DNA of 64,000 bases from contig JAPQWV010001357.1 in the NCBI GenBank assembly GCA_027422505.1, positions 29,753 to 93,752 of the forward strand, in the 5' to 3' direction. Positions 46,179-56,318 of this stretch are shown piece after piece; position 1 is the first letter of the stretch, and each line of letters opens with the position of its first letter. The position numbers were made by a program, and so were the translations under genes. The notes beneath the pieces are model-generated. The model made no database searches and was not told where the DNA came from. It saw only the letters and a list, made by a program, of their open reading frames with translations. The DNA comes from Craterostigma plantagineum. Taxonomy: Eukaryota > Streptophyta > Magnoliopsida > Lamiales > Linderniaceae.

Positions 46179-46963
46179 ATGGATTTGGATGCTTGTTATG
46201 GGCCTATTGATAGTTCGGTGTTGACGATGCAGTCAAATCACCGTAGTAGGGATTATTATTAGATGCGAGTGTGATAGATAGTACTATTAAACGTAGGTCG
46301 TTAGAAAATGTTGTGTGGGGTACTAGAGAAGCACCGAATATCTTACACGTAGCTTATTAGGAAAGTTGAACGTTATGGGTCTATACAGCGTCTACAGCTG
46401 TATGTCGCAGAGGGTTGACCCTCATTGATTACAGCGTTGGTAGAGCGTTGGAGAAAGGAGACCCATACGTTTCATTTTTATGTTGGGGAAGCGACTGTCA
46501 CCTTACAGGACGTAGGTATCTTGTGGGGGTTACCTGTAGATGGTAGTTGTGTCTCTGGTGTGATCCATACTAGGACGGTCACCCAGTGGATCGACGTGTG
46601 TGAGGAGTTGCTAGGTTTTAGACCGCCTGCGGATAAAATTAGAGGGTCATCGCTTTCGATGAAGTGCTTATCGAGTTGGTTGTTGGACCATCCGATAACG
46701 GATGATAGCGACGAGGAAGAGGTCGAACAATCAGCACGTGGTTATGCGATGCTGCTATTCGGTGCCGTGATGTTCCCCGATTGCAGCGCCAGCACCGTCT
46801 CACTGACTTACCTTCAGCTGTTGGAGGATATAGAGGAGGTGAGCACATATAGTTGGGGCAGTGCGGTGCTGGCATTCCTATACAGAGAGCTTTGTTCGGC
46901 ATGCGAGCCGAAAAAGCTAAATATAGGCGGACCCCTACGGCTGTTGCAGGTAATTATATAGCA
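46179..46963 (+). pseudogene. Plant mobile domain (PMD) protein fragment
   Basis: The start at 46179 gives MDLDACYGPIDSSVLT. Frames shift at least twice before 46425, then an open stretch reads LVERWRKETHTFHFYVGEATVTLQDVG.. and ILWGLPVDG, hallmarks of the plant mobile domain (aminotransferase-like PMD, also seen in long-form PP7 homologues). Then come YLQLLEDIEEV.., AVLAFLYRELC and GGPLRLLQ, ending at a splice-donor-like GTAATTATA. The family normally continues for 150 or more residues, but here the convergent transposase gene begins within 40 bases. The C-terminal half is missing, as expected of a gene fragment captured by a Mutator-like element. Confidence 0.8.
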
Positions 46964-46999
46964 AACGTGATTATATTTTAATGGTATTAAATATTATTT

Positions 47000-49639
47000 T
47001 CAACGCCTACCGCGTTGTCTAGCACGAGTTTCACCCCTATCCATCTCATTCCTTATGCGATTTCGACTATATCTACCAGGACCACTTCTCTCTCGACGAG
47101 CTTCGTTATGAATAAGCGTCCAATTTTCGGGCGTCCAGTACCGTTCATCGTGCAATGGTTCAAAGGTACCTTCGTATGTCTTCAGATACTCATGCTTACT
47201 GTAGTACTGCGCCACTAGACTACCGGAGTGAATTTGCCATTGACGACAAGCTGCTTGTGCGTGAGAACATGGGATGCTATACCTGCTCCAATTTCCACAC
47301 GTGCATGTTCGATCGTTGATCCTTACCACATATGTGCGCTGATGAATTCCTGATGTTATGACTTCTGCTGTATGTTGTCGGACATCAAAACGGTATACAA
47401 CGTGATCCCAAGATTCTGCCGTCCTTTGAAAACAGTCTAGTTGCATAACGTGACCAATCTGTTTCATTATTCGCCATCAGGGACGATGCTTCTTGAAAGC
47501 GATCACGAAAATACTGTACGCACTTGTGAAATTTAAGAAATAAAATAACTCATCATAACCACAAAATTAGAACTTCGGCATCAATCGTGATTAGGCCAGG
47601 GCTTACCTATGACAAGTGAAATCAACGATTGCTCTTGCGGGTAGCATTCGAGCACCTTTCAGAACCCCGTTTAGCCCTTCTGAAATATTAGTCGTCATGA
47701 CACCACATCGATAACCGCTGTCGTGTGCAAGCGACCATTGCTCGACCCTGCTCTTTCTAACCAAGGCTTCGCTCGTTCATTAATTTGCGCAATCTGAGCC
47801 ATAATGCGATCGAATTTGTCCAATGTTGGCGCAATACCGGCTCTATGACACAGGTCCTTCAATTGTTGATCCTTGAATTTGTTGTAGAAGTTTGACTTGA
47901 AATGGCGAAGACAGAAGCGATGCACTCCATTTGGTGGGCGAAAGAAATCGGTGGCTTCTACTGTTCCCGTAAGACCTGTACACATCATATACGGGGCTAA
48001 AATTAACTGATTTTAAGAAAATAACGAGTAAAATTACCATGTATCTAAGCTTAAATACCTGGATGATGATCCGAAATAAAGCAAACCGATTGATTCTCTA
48101 GAACAAATATCTTCAAATTAGTAAGGAACCAAGTCCATGAGTGTGTACTTTCATTCGTGACAATGGCAAACGCCAGGGGAAAGACGTTTTGGTCGGCGTC
48201 CAACGACGTCGCAATCAGTAATTTGTGCAAAAATTTGGAGTATAAATGGGTACCATCGACACAAACAACCTTGCGACAATGTTTGAAGCCATCGATGCTC
48301 GGTTTAAAGGCCCAAAAGACATACCCGAGAATGAAATGTCCAGGGCTCTCTGTATCCAGATTGAGCCACCTAACGACTGTCCCCGAATTGTAGTGCTGCA
48401 ACGCCTTCATAAATGTTGGGAGTTTGGTAACAGACTCCTCCCACGTACCGTAAACATTTTCCATAGCTCTTTTCAGACCATGCCAAGCTTGAATATATGA
48501 GATATCGTAGCCATATCTATCTTTCACGAGTTGTTGGACATTCTTGGGTAGGAACTGCGGATCGACTCTTACGGTTCCAACCAACAAATCAGCAATAAAA
48601 TTTCTAGAGATATTACGGTGTGTCGTCGACAGCTCACTCATATAGCAAGTGTGTGGTCCTTCAAATTTTGTAACTGACCAGTAACCTTTTTTTGGCTTGA
48701 AGGACGCCTTCAGCCTCCATGGGCAATCGGCCGTATGATTACATTGGACAGTCCAACGTGTATTGCTACTCTCGTTGACGTGATACTCGCGTCTAGCAAC
48801 CCTGATCGAAAAATCGTCGACGACACGTTGTAAATGTTTTTTAGTTTGAAAAATCATACCTCGACAAAACATAGGGTTATCTCTGTCGTAAAACTCCCCA
48901 TAACCACCGTAGTCGTCACCAGCAGGAGCTGGCATTTGATACGTTTGGAAAAATGGGACGGGACTAAAACAGCGTTGGAGCAGCCACGTTCGTTGGAGTG
49001 GTATCATCTTCAGCATCGTCGTCGTTCTTGTCGTCCTCGTTGGGATCAGGTAACTCGGATAAAAGTGGATCCACATCGTCGCTTCTGAATCACTAACATG
49101 AACGTCTTCCTCGAGTTCTGGCACGACTTCTGGCTCCGGTTCTAACACGGCTTCCGGCATATTGAATGGAACATGCCCCGACATCTCCAAAGAGACATTA
49201 CTGAACCCTGCCGTAACTGAGGCAATGTCGGGAAAATCCGTACAGGTGTAACTCGAAGAACAACTTCAAAATTTAGATGAGGCTCTTCGTTCAAATCAAA
49301 GTTTGGATTTTCAACTGTTTCAACAAAAACCTCGACACAATTGTTTTCTGAATCCGGATGTATGAAAAATTGTAAATCGTTGTCGTTGGAGATTTGAAAA
49401 AGCTGATGAAAATGGCGGGAATGTTGAAAGTATTCATTTTGGCGTGGATAGTCAACGAACAACGACTGCTATCAGCACCCGTAATTTCGAACAACAACGA
49501 AATAAACTCGGGAAAAACTGGTGGTGCGACGAATTCGCCTATACCCAACAGGGCGGATACTATATTTGATGGTAGAATCAGATGATTGAATTATATCGCC
49601 GCCGAAATATACTATAACTTGTACGCGACTCGACACCAT
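47000..49639 (-). pseudogene. Mutator-like (MuDR) transposase, frame broken
   Basis: Read on the minus strand from an ATG at 49639. The N-terminal region has VIVYFGGDIIQSSD, then an acidic linker. A zinc-binding DNA-binding domain of MuDR type (CNHTADCPWRLKA...HTC) lies near 48760-48640. The MULE transposase core has catalytic aspartates in VCVDGTHL (about 48275) and probably ISDHHPGI (about 48065). The FCLRHFKSNF motif is near 47915, and the SWIM zinc finger CTCGNWSRYSIPCSH is near 47270. An Arg-rich tail stops at 47000. Possible introns lie at about 48050-48000 and 47600-47500. Frame breaks occur near 49570 and 49190 and around the introns. It would bind the termini and cut DNA for transposition if intact. 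Confidence 0.88.
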
Positions 49640-49717
49640 TGTTTGAGTTATTAATATAAATGTTGAGAAGGGCTAATGATAACAAATCATTCGGGCGAGG
49701 GGGGATTTATAGATACT

Positions 49718-50071
49718 TAAATCGTATCGTGTGATACGAGTTACGTAACTCGTATTCCCGTAATACGAGTTACTGGAATTATTGCCGACACCCTTGCACC
49801 ATGCAGGTTGGTCGGCCACATAACGTAACTCGTATCCTTAGGATACGAGTTACTGTCTCGTATACTGAGAATACGATTTAACGCGCCATGTCATTGCCAT
49901 GTCAGGGTCAGCTCGGTCAGCAGGTAATTCGTACTCCTAGAGTACGAATTACTGACTCGTATTTCCCCAATACGAGTTATGCGGACGTGTCGGGTCAGCG
50001 GGTCAACGCCCCAAACGTAATTCGTATTCTGGGAGTACGAATTACTAACTCGTACTCCTAGAGTACGAATA
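49718..50071. repeat. Right subterminal hairpins (eight 25-nt units)
   Basis: Units at 49718-49742, 49747-49771, 49827-49851, about 49855-49879, 49926-49950, 49954-49978, 50019-50043 and 50047-50071. They form four pairs, 3-4 bases within a pair, separated by linkers of about 40-55 bases that contain GCCATGTCAG and GGTCAGC-type blocks. The stems differ (AACTCGTATCC/GGATACGAGTT; AATTCGTACTC/GAGTACGAATT) but remain complementary. Confidence 0.88.
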
Positions 50072-50300
50072 TCGCTATTTTATTAATACTTTTTTTTTCG
50101 TTTATTTTGTTAATGATTGATTTTTTTTGTTATTTAATAAAAATACCCTTACATGGTCCGAATTAAAATTGCCCCTAAAAATAGCCACTACGCAAAAAAT
50201 AAAATAAAATAAAGTTCGGAAAACTGCGCCAGAACAGAAATCGTGCCAGGCACTGGGATTTCATTAGAAGCCACTTCTCTGGCAAGCTTTCTCCGTCGGC

Positions 50301-50310
50301 CCCTTTATAA
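50301..50310 (+). promoter_or_regulatory. Weak TATA-like element upstream of PARP2
   Basis: CCCTTTATAAAGG lies about 75 bases before the PARP2 ATG, after an ordinary leader-like sequence. It lies only about 150 bases beyond the end of the Mutator-like element, so the transposon bounds the proximal promoter. Confidence 0.4.
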
Positions 50311-50380
50311 AGGTCCTTATTTCAACACCCGCCTCTAATAAATTCCTCTGCTTATCTACACTCCCATCTCGCAGAGTCCA

Positions 50381-53300
50381 ATGTCAACGAGCAGTATGAA
50401 AGTCGACGAGCTTCGCGCCCAACTATACCAACGCGGCCTCAGCACGGCCGGGATCAAGCCTACTTTGGTAATTTGGTGTCCAATTGCTCATACATATCTG
50501 ATGGATGCACTGTTTTTTTCTCATTTTTTTTCTGTGTACCGTTTTATTTGTTGTATTCTCAGATTCGGAGGCTCGAGGCCGCTGTTTCGTGAAGAGGCGA
50601 ACAAAATCTCATCTGATTGCACCGGAGACATCGACGGCAGAAATAAGAGAAAGAGAGAGGATGGAGAAGATGGCGGCATTTCCACTTTGTCTCAAAAATT
50701 GAAGGCGCTTGGTGATCTACAAAGCATGACTGTTAAGCAGCTTCAACAAGAAGCTTTACTCGGGGCGTTTCAGCCGATGGTACGAAAAAAGAGCTTATCG
50801 ACAGGCTCTCTACCTGTTGTGGAAGTTTTTCAAGTGACTGCGCCGTAGTACCTGAAGGTAGATTGAATTACTTGTTTCTGTTAAAGTCCTGAAGATTTTA
50901 TATGTGCTATCTGTGTCTATTGTTAGAAATGAGAGTCTAATTCGTGTTCGATGCATACTAAGATTGTGTGAGGTGCATGAGTGAATGCTACGATATTTTA
51001 CTGTGTCACATAACGGTGGGTGAACTTGATCGCCCTTTGTGTTGTTACTGTAACATTTCTACAGCGAAAGAGAAAGGCAAGGAGGAAAACATAGTGAAGG
51101 CCACGAAGAAAGGCTCAGCTGTGTTAGACAAATGGCTTCCAGACCACATTAAAGCACAGTATCACGTTTTGCAAGTGGTCAGTGTCTTAATTTGCTTGGC
51201 TTAGGCGAATTGATGGAAAACGTTGAGATTTATTAATAATCGGTATATTATTTGCAGGGTGATGAAATTTATGATGCCATGTTGAACCAAACAATATTGG
51301 GCAGAACAACAACAAATTCTTCGTCATTCAAGCTCTAGGTTACACTTCTGGTCTACTTTGCGACTATCATGTCTTTATTGGAATTGGACTTCAAAACATA
51401 GTTGATCATACAACTGATATTTGTAGTTTTTAATTTTCCAAAACTGAATAGAGTATAACTCCATCTAAAATGGTTGTTGTGCTTGGGTGTAATTGCTCTT
51501 TCTTCAATGTCTAGATTGTAATTCGTGTCCGAATAAATCCCAGAATCTGATGATGGCTGCAAGTTCATGGTCTACTTCAGATGGGGAAGAGTTGGCGTGA
51601 AGGGTCAAGATAAGTTGAGTGGCCCTTCACCTCCCAACAAGCTGCCATATCCGAGTTTGAAAAGAAATTCCTTGACAAGACAAAAACAATTGGTGTGATC
51701 GAAAAGGTGCTGTAAGCCATCCCGGAGCTATACTTGGTTGGAGACGGATTACTCTGAAACGAAAACGGATTCCAAGGTGAGTTGACTGAAGCTTATGTTG
51801 CAGTTTTTTCCCGGTAAATGCTACGCACCTTGTGTTCCTTTTCTTCCCTTATTTCTTATGTACTTTGATTCTTATGGCTGATTCGATAAGAAAAGGCTCT
51901 TCTTTGTTTAGAGTGAAACATGTGAATTGCCTGATCTTGGTGTGCATATCAATGTTTAAAGTTGTTCAATGAGTTTCGGAGCTGTAAACAGCTGACTACC
52001 TCCAGGTTCAACAGGAAAGGACACCTACATTACTAAGGCCTGAACCAGAAGAATCAAAGCTTGATACTCGCATTGCTAAGTTTCATTTCTCTTATTTGCA
52101 ATATGAGCATGATGAGACACCAGATGATGGAAATAGGTCTGCATTTATTGTGGAACTACACTTTTTCATTCAGAAAATTATGCATCCATAGCTTTTCCTT
52201 ATATTCCATAATTCATCTCTCAGGGTGCAATTTGATTTTGAACTATGCTTGTTGCAGGATACAATGCTGATAAATTACCATTGGGTAAATTAAGCAAATC
52301 AACGATTTAAAGGTGACTAAAAGATGTTGCATAATATGGTTAATATCTATTTGAATATTGCAACTTATGTGCACATTCTATAATGTATTTCATTACTACT
52401 AGCTTGCTGCATAGTGCATCTCTCATGGCCCCCATATGGTTCTATCATTTTTTTGTTTCTTTTAATTGAGTTTATCTGAATGTTTAGGGTTATGATGTCT
52501 TGCAAAGGATCAGTAATGTTATTGGTAAGCGGACCGGAAGACACTTGAGCAATTAAGCGGGTACTCATTGCTCCGTTGATATGAAATTTAATGTGGGTAG
52601 TCCTCGGATTGAGTTAAGAAATAGCTTATTTTGTTTATCTGCAGGGAATTTTATACTGTGGTACCTCACGGCTTCGTTTTAAGAAACAAGTAAGTTGTAC
52701 AGCCCCACTAACAATTCCTTCTGTTCTGATTATTGCATACACTTATGGTTGAATTGCACGTGCAAAAACGGCCAAAATTTGGGAATATTGTGAAATTTAA
52801 TGACTTCTGAATTCTAAATACTCCATAACTTAACTATGACAGGTCTCTTTGTAATTGACACCCCCCAGAAGTTGAAAAGCAAGTTGGAAATGGTAGTTTC
52901 GTTCATAGTTATCCAACATCATATTAGCTACAATTGCTTATTACTGATGATTCTGGCATTAATAAAAATCAATATATGTAGGTGGAATCCCTGGCTGAAA
53001 TTGAGGTTGCAATGAAACTGATTAAGGAAGAAAAGGACACTGAGGTCGTTCACCACAATATTTAATTCAGCTCCTCAATTGCATGTTTAACTTGTGTGTA
53101 ATTCTTTACGACTCACAGTTCTGTCGCATTTTAGGATCCTTTATATTGTCAGTACAACCGACTTCGTTGTGAACTTGAAGCGCTAGAAGCTCATTCCCCG
53201 GAATTTGCAATGGTATATATCTTACAATTCTTTGGTTTCCTAACCCCTTGGGGTTTGTTTTTACTTCGGTGCAGTCTGATGGTACTTTCTGATTTTAGTT

Positions 53301-54502
53301 GCTCAGATTATGCTCATGGATCATGCCGCTTTGTCTAAAGATGGGCGTAATAGTTGTTTCAAAATGCCATTATACTTACCGTATAAGCGACGTTGTAACA
53401 GGTGGAGAAATACACAAAGAACACTCATGCAAAGACTCATGCAAATTAGGGGTTGATATAGTTCAGGTATTCAAATTATCAAGAGAGGGAGAAGCTGATC
53501 AATTTAAAAAGGTGAGTGCAACAGTTATCAGAATGTTTTTTTTAAACACGTGCTTTGATACACGGTTAAAACTTAACGAGTTTTTCCCATGATGTTCAGT
53601 TTGCGGGAACAAAAAACAGAATGCTTCTATGGCATGGTTCTCGACTCACAAATTGGACTGGGATTTTAGCTCAAGGTAACAAGTCATATGCTCATTTAGT
53701 TGCTGTTGAGATTTTTACATTAGTGAGATATTTTATTCGATCATATCACATGAATGAACTCCAGGTCTGCGTATAGCTCCTCCCGAAGCACCTGTGACGG
53801 GTTATATGTTGGCAAAGGTGTCTATTTTGCTGATATGTTCTCTAAAAGCGCAAACTATTGCTATTCGACGACGAATTCCAATGATGGGGTTTTGCTTTTG
53901 TGTTAGGTATTATATATATATATGTGTGGTGTGTGTGGGTGTGTATGCGGGTGTGTGGGTGTGTGTGTATGTGGGTGTGTGTGCATGATAAATACGATTT
54001 CCTTCTATATCATAATCAATGCTGGAAATGCTTTGTAGGTTGCTTTAGGAGACATGGCTGAGCTGCTAAAAGCAAATTATAATGCCGATAAGTTGCCAGC
54101 TGGGAAGCTTAGGTTTGATTGTTATTTAGTTTGGTTAAGTTAAATGAGTTATATCTTCTGAATATAAATCGAAATTGTAACTCGATTAAAAATATAAAGC
54201 ACGAAAGGAGTTGGTGCGACTGCCCCAGATCCCTCGGAGGCTCAAACACTTGACGATGGAATCGTTGTTCCCTGGGAAGACCAAAAGAGCAACTTGGCCC
54301 TAAGGTTGTGCGTCATTTGATTGATTTTTTTAATTTTTTCTATTTGAGTTCATATGGTATGATTGATTACTATTCATATGGTATGATGACTTCTCTGTCA
54401 ATTCAGGGAAGTTTGCTCTATAATGAATACATCGTGTACAACGTGGAGCAGATTAGGATGCGTTATCTTGTGCAGGTCAAGTTCAAATTCAAGCGATCTT
54501 GA
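50381..54502 (+). CDS. PARP2: Poly(ADP-ribose) polymerase 2 with N-terminal SAP domain
   Basis: About 18 exons, starting ATG 50381 and ending TGA 54502. Exons are at about 50381-50467, 50563-50857, 51065-51175, 51258-51338, 51544-51776, 52006-52136, 52258-52312, 52488-52560, 52645-52689, 52843-52892, 52982-53044, 53135-53212, 53402-53511, 53600-53675, 53765-53906, 54039-54112, 54200-54304 and 54407-54502. The order is SAP domain (KVDELRAQLYQRGLSTAG), WGR domain (FRWGRVGVKGQDKLSGP), helical regulatory domain (KLDTRIAKFISLICNMSMM) and ART catalytic domain with H in WHGSRLTNW, Y in VYFADMFSKSANYC and E in LYNEYIVYNVEQ. It is a nuclear DNA-break sensor that ADP-ribosylates proteins. Single-base losses break the frame in exons 2, 4, 5, 8, 13, 15 and 17, mostly in short runs. 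Every splice site and catalytic motif survives. Confidence 0.92.
53909..53990 (+). repeat. TA/GT microsatellite in a PARP2 intron
   Basis: TATATATATG followed by GTGTGTGGGTGTG-type repeats of about 80 bases in the intron after exon 15. Confidence 0.85.
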
Positions 54503-55017
54503 TAATATTGGTTTGATAACTATGTATCCAAAGCCACCTTGGTTCATTCCTACCTTAAATTATGCTGTTGTACTTGTATATTTTTTATGCGTGACCATCG
54601 AGCTTTTAATGAAAATTACTATTGGGTGGGCGCGCATGCCCTCGTATTCGTTTAATATGTTAAGAACAACCTATTATCTGAAGAGCTGAGAATTGGGACA
54701 ATTGTACATGTATAACCAATTGATGATTAGATTAGAGTGAATCGATTATATAGGTCGTTGGGGTTTTAATTTTAGAGCCAGTTTTCTTTTTCTTTAGCAA
54801 TTCTACATGTAACTCATTGTGTAATAAAATATAATATTTTCTTTTATTTCGCCTCTAAAACTGAGTCAATTTTCTCAAACAATCGATCAAGAAACTTTAT
54901 ACGCTATCAGAGCATCGTCTTTCCACTGCTCTCTTCCTCCTCGAAATTGAACCTTCTTTGTGTTTTCTTTTCTAATACTAGTGTGTGCCCGGACACGGAT
55001 AATTTGATTATATTTAA

Positions 55018-55405
55018 GAAAATTTACATAAAATACCCAATTATATCAAAAGTAGCAAGTCAGTGCTCTGTCAGTGTTTTTTATATGTGGATACAAGATA
55101 CCTATTAGAATACATTTTTTTGCACATTGGTACCCGTCCCGCCGTAAGGTACGTCATTTAACACATTAGGTACAAATAAAACGTGTTGTGATACATAATC
55201 AGTTAAATGGTACATCATATAACACATCAAAGTAGCATATAGACACGATATATGTACCATATAAATGCATGACGTGTACATAATGCACATATAAAAAGGT
55301 ACATCAAGACTGGAAAAAAAGATACAAACAGCCAACCGGGTAGTTATATAAAATTGGGTATTGACTTGCAATTTCTTATACAAGGTATTTTTCTGTAGAT
55401 TCACC
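55018..55405. mobile_element. GTACC-family miniature element, about 388 bp
   Basis: The left end GAAAATTTACATAAAATACCC and the inverted right end GAATCTACAGAAAAATACC are relatives, both followed inward by GCAAGTCA. TATATTTAA(G) repeats at 55009-55017 and 55406-55414, a 9-10 bp target duplication. The interior holds about ten GTAC motifs (GGTACATCA, GGTACAAAT, TGTACCAT). No ORF. Confidence 0.75.
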
Positions 55406-55778
55406 TATATTTAAGCATAGGTATTCCGAATATAATATTATTAATTGGCTTTCATCTAAGGAATAAGGATGACAATTGACAACGTCAAGGGTTTGACTTG
55501 GGTTTGGAGAATTGGGGACCCCTCTTGATAATATTATATCGGACTCAACAGCTCCCCCCTGCTCAGGAAAAACCCATCGAGCCTGCCCCAAACTTAAAAT
55601 GAACCGCAGACCCGTTACTTTATTTTTCTATTTTTTTAAGTTATAAATTAATATATATTTGTATAACTATATACCTAGATATATATATAATTATTTAAAT
55701 ATAAAATATCCTAAGTGTAATCTTATAGTGCTCACCTTATGTGCACCATGATGTATTAATTTTATTGGGCCACTTATG

Positions 55779-55883
55779 CAGCTACGCGGCTCATTTTTGT
55801 TCGCCCACGTATACAACTACGCGGCTCATTCTGGTTCGCCCACGTATACAGCTACGCGGCTGATTCTGATTCGTCCGAGCTTA
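55779..55883 (+). promoter_or_regulatory. Three 35-bp tandem repeats upstream of the LTR TATA box
   Basis: Copies at 55779-55813, 55814-55848 and 55849-55883, each starting CARCTACGCGGCTSATT and containing TTCGCCCACGTATA or a variant. They end 12 bases before TATAAATAG (55895-55903). This U3 layout resembles the repeated enhancer boxes of tobacco Tnt1. Confidence 0.8.
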
Positions 55884-56173
55884 AAACATTCAGCTATAAA
55901 TAGGCTAGCTCTAAGTCATTATAAATCATCGGACAATAACTTCTTCTTATATTCAGTATATACAAGTATTGTGAGGAAAAATATTTAGAGAGTTGGTGAG
56001 TCTCCTATCGTAAGAGAGATAGAGCAGTGTTCTCCTTACGGAGAGAGTTGTAACTCCTAAATTACCCACAGTAAAATTTCCTTACCTTGCCCGTGGTTTT
56101 TCACCCTGACTTTGGGGTTTTCCACATAAATTCCTGGTGTCCCCTTTATTTTTACTGTCCTTTTTACAACAAG

Positions 56174-56185
56174 TGGTATCAGAGC
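56174..56185 (+). promoter_or_regulatory. Primer binding site (initiator tRNA-Met)
   Basis: TGGTATCAGAGC, a few bases after the LTR end, identical to the site of the large copia element. Confidence 0.9.
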
Positions 56186-56318
56186 TTTGGCTGGGTGTTT
56201 ATAATATCTACTTATCGTATGCTCTGTGGTTGCCAATAATATTGGATCTTCCACATCAGAAAGTTTGTTAGATTATTACTATTCATCCATTAAAGTTTCT
56301 GGGGGAGAGGAAAAAAAA

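Larger units (their letters stand above)
45248..50146. mobile_element. 4.9-kb Mutator-like element with transposase and captured gene
   Basis: The termini GTATTTTTAATTAAATAA and the inverted GTATTTTTATTAAATAAC continue to resemble each other for about 80 bp. CCTTACATGG is repeated at 45238-45247 and 50147-50156, a 9-10 bp target duplication. Inside, from the left: paired 25-nt hairpins, a very GC-rich minisatellite, a plant mobile domain fragment on the plus strand, a Mutator transposase on the minus strand, then four more hairpin pairs. The two genes are convergent. Frames are broken several times, so activity is doubtful unless the breaks are sequence errors. Confidence 0.9.

Noticed and set aside
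49718..50071. Possible CRISPR-like array (regular repeats with spacers)
   Set aside because: The repeats are self-complementary, vary in sequence, come in pairs and sit at transposon ends in plant DNA. CRISPR is not plausible.
55105..55404. Minus-strand frame rich in Tyr/Cys/Met
   Set aside because: It lies wholly within the GTACC miniature element and reflects its GTACAT-type repeats.
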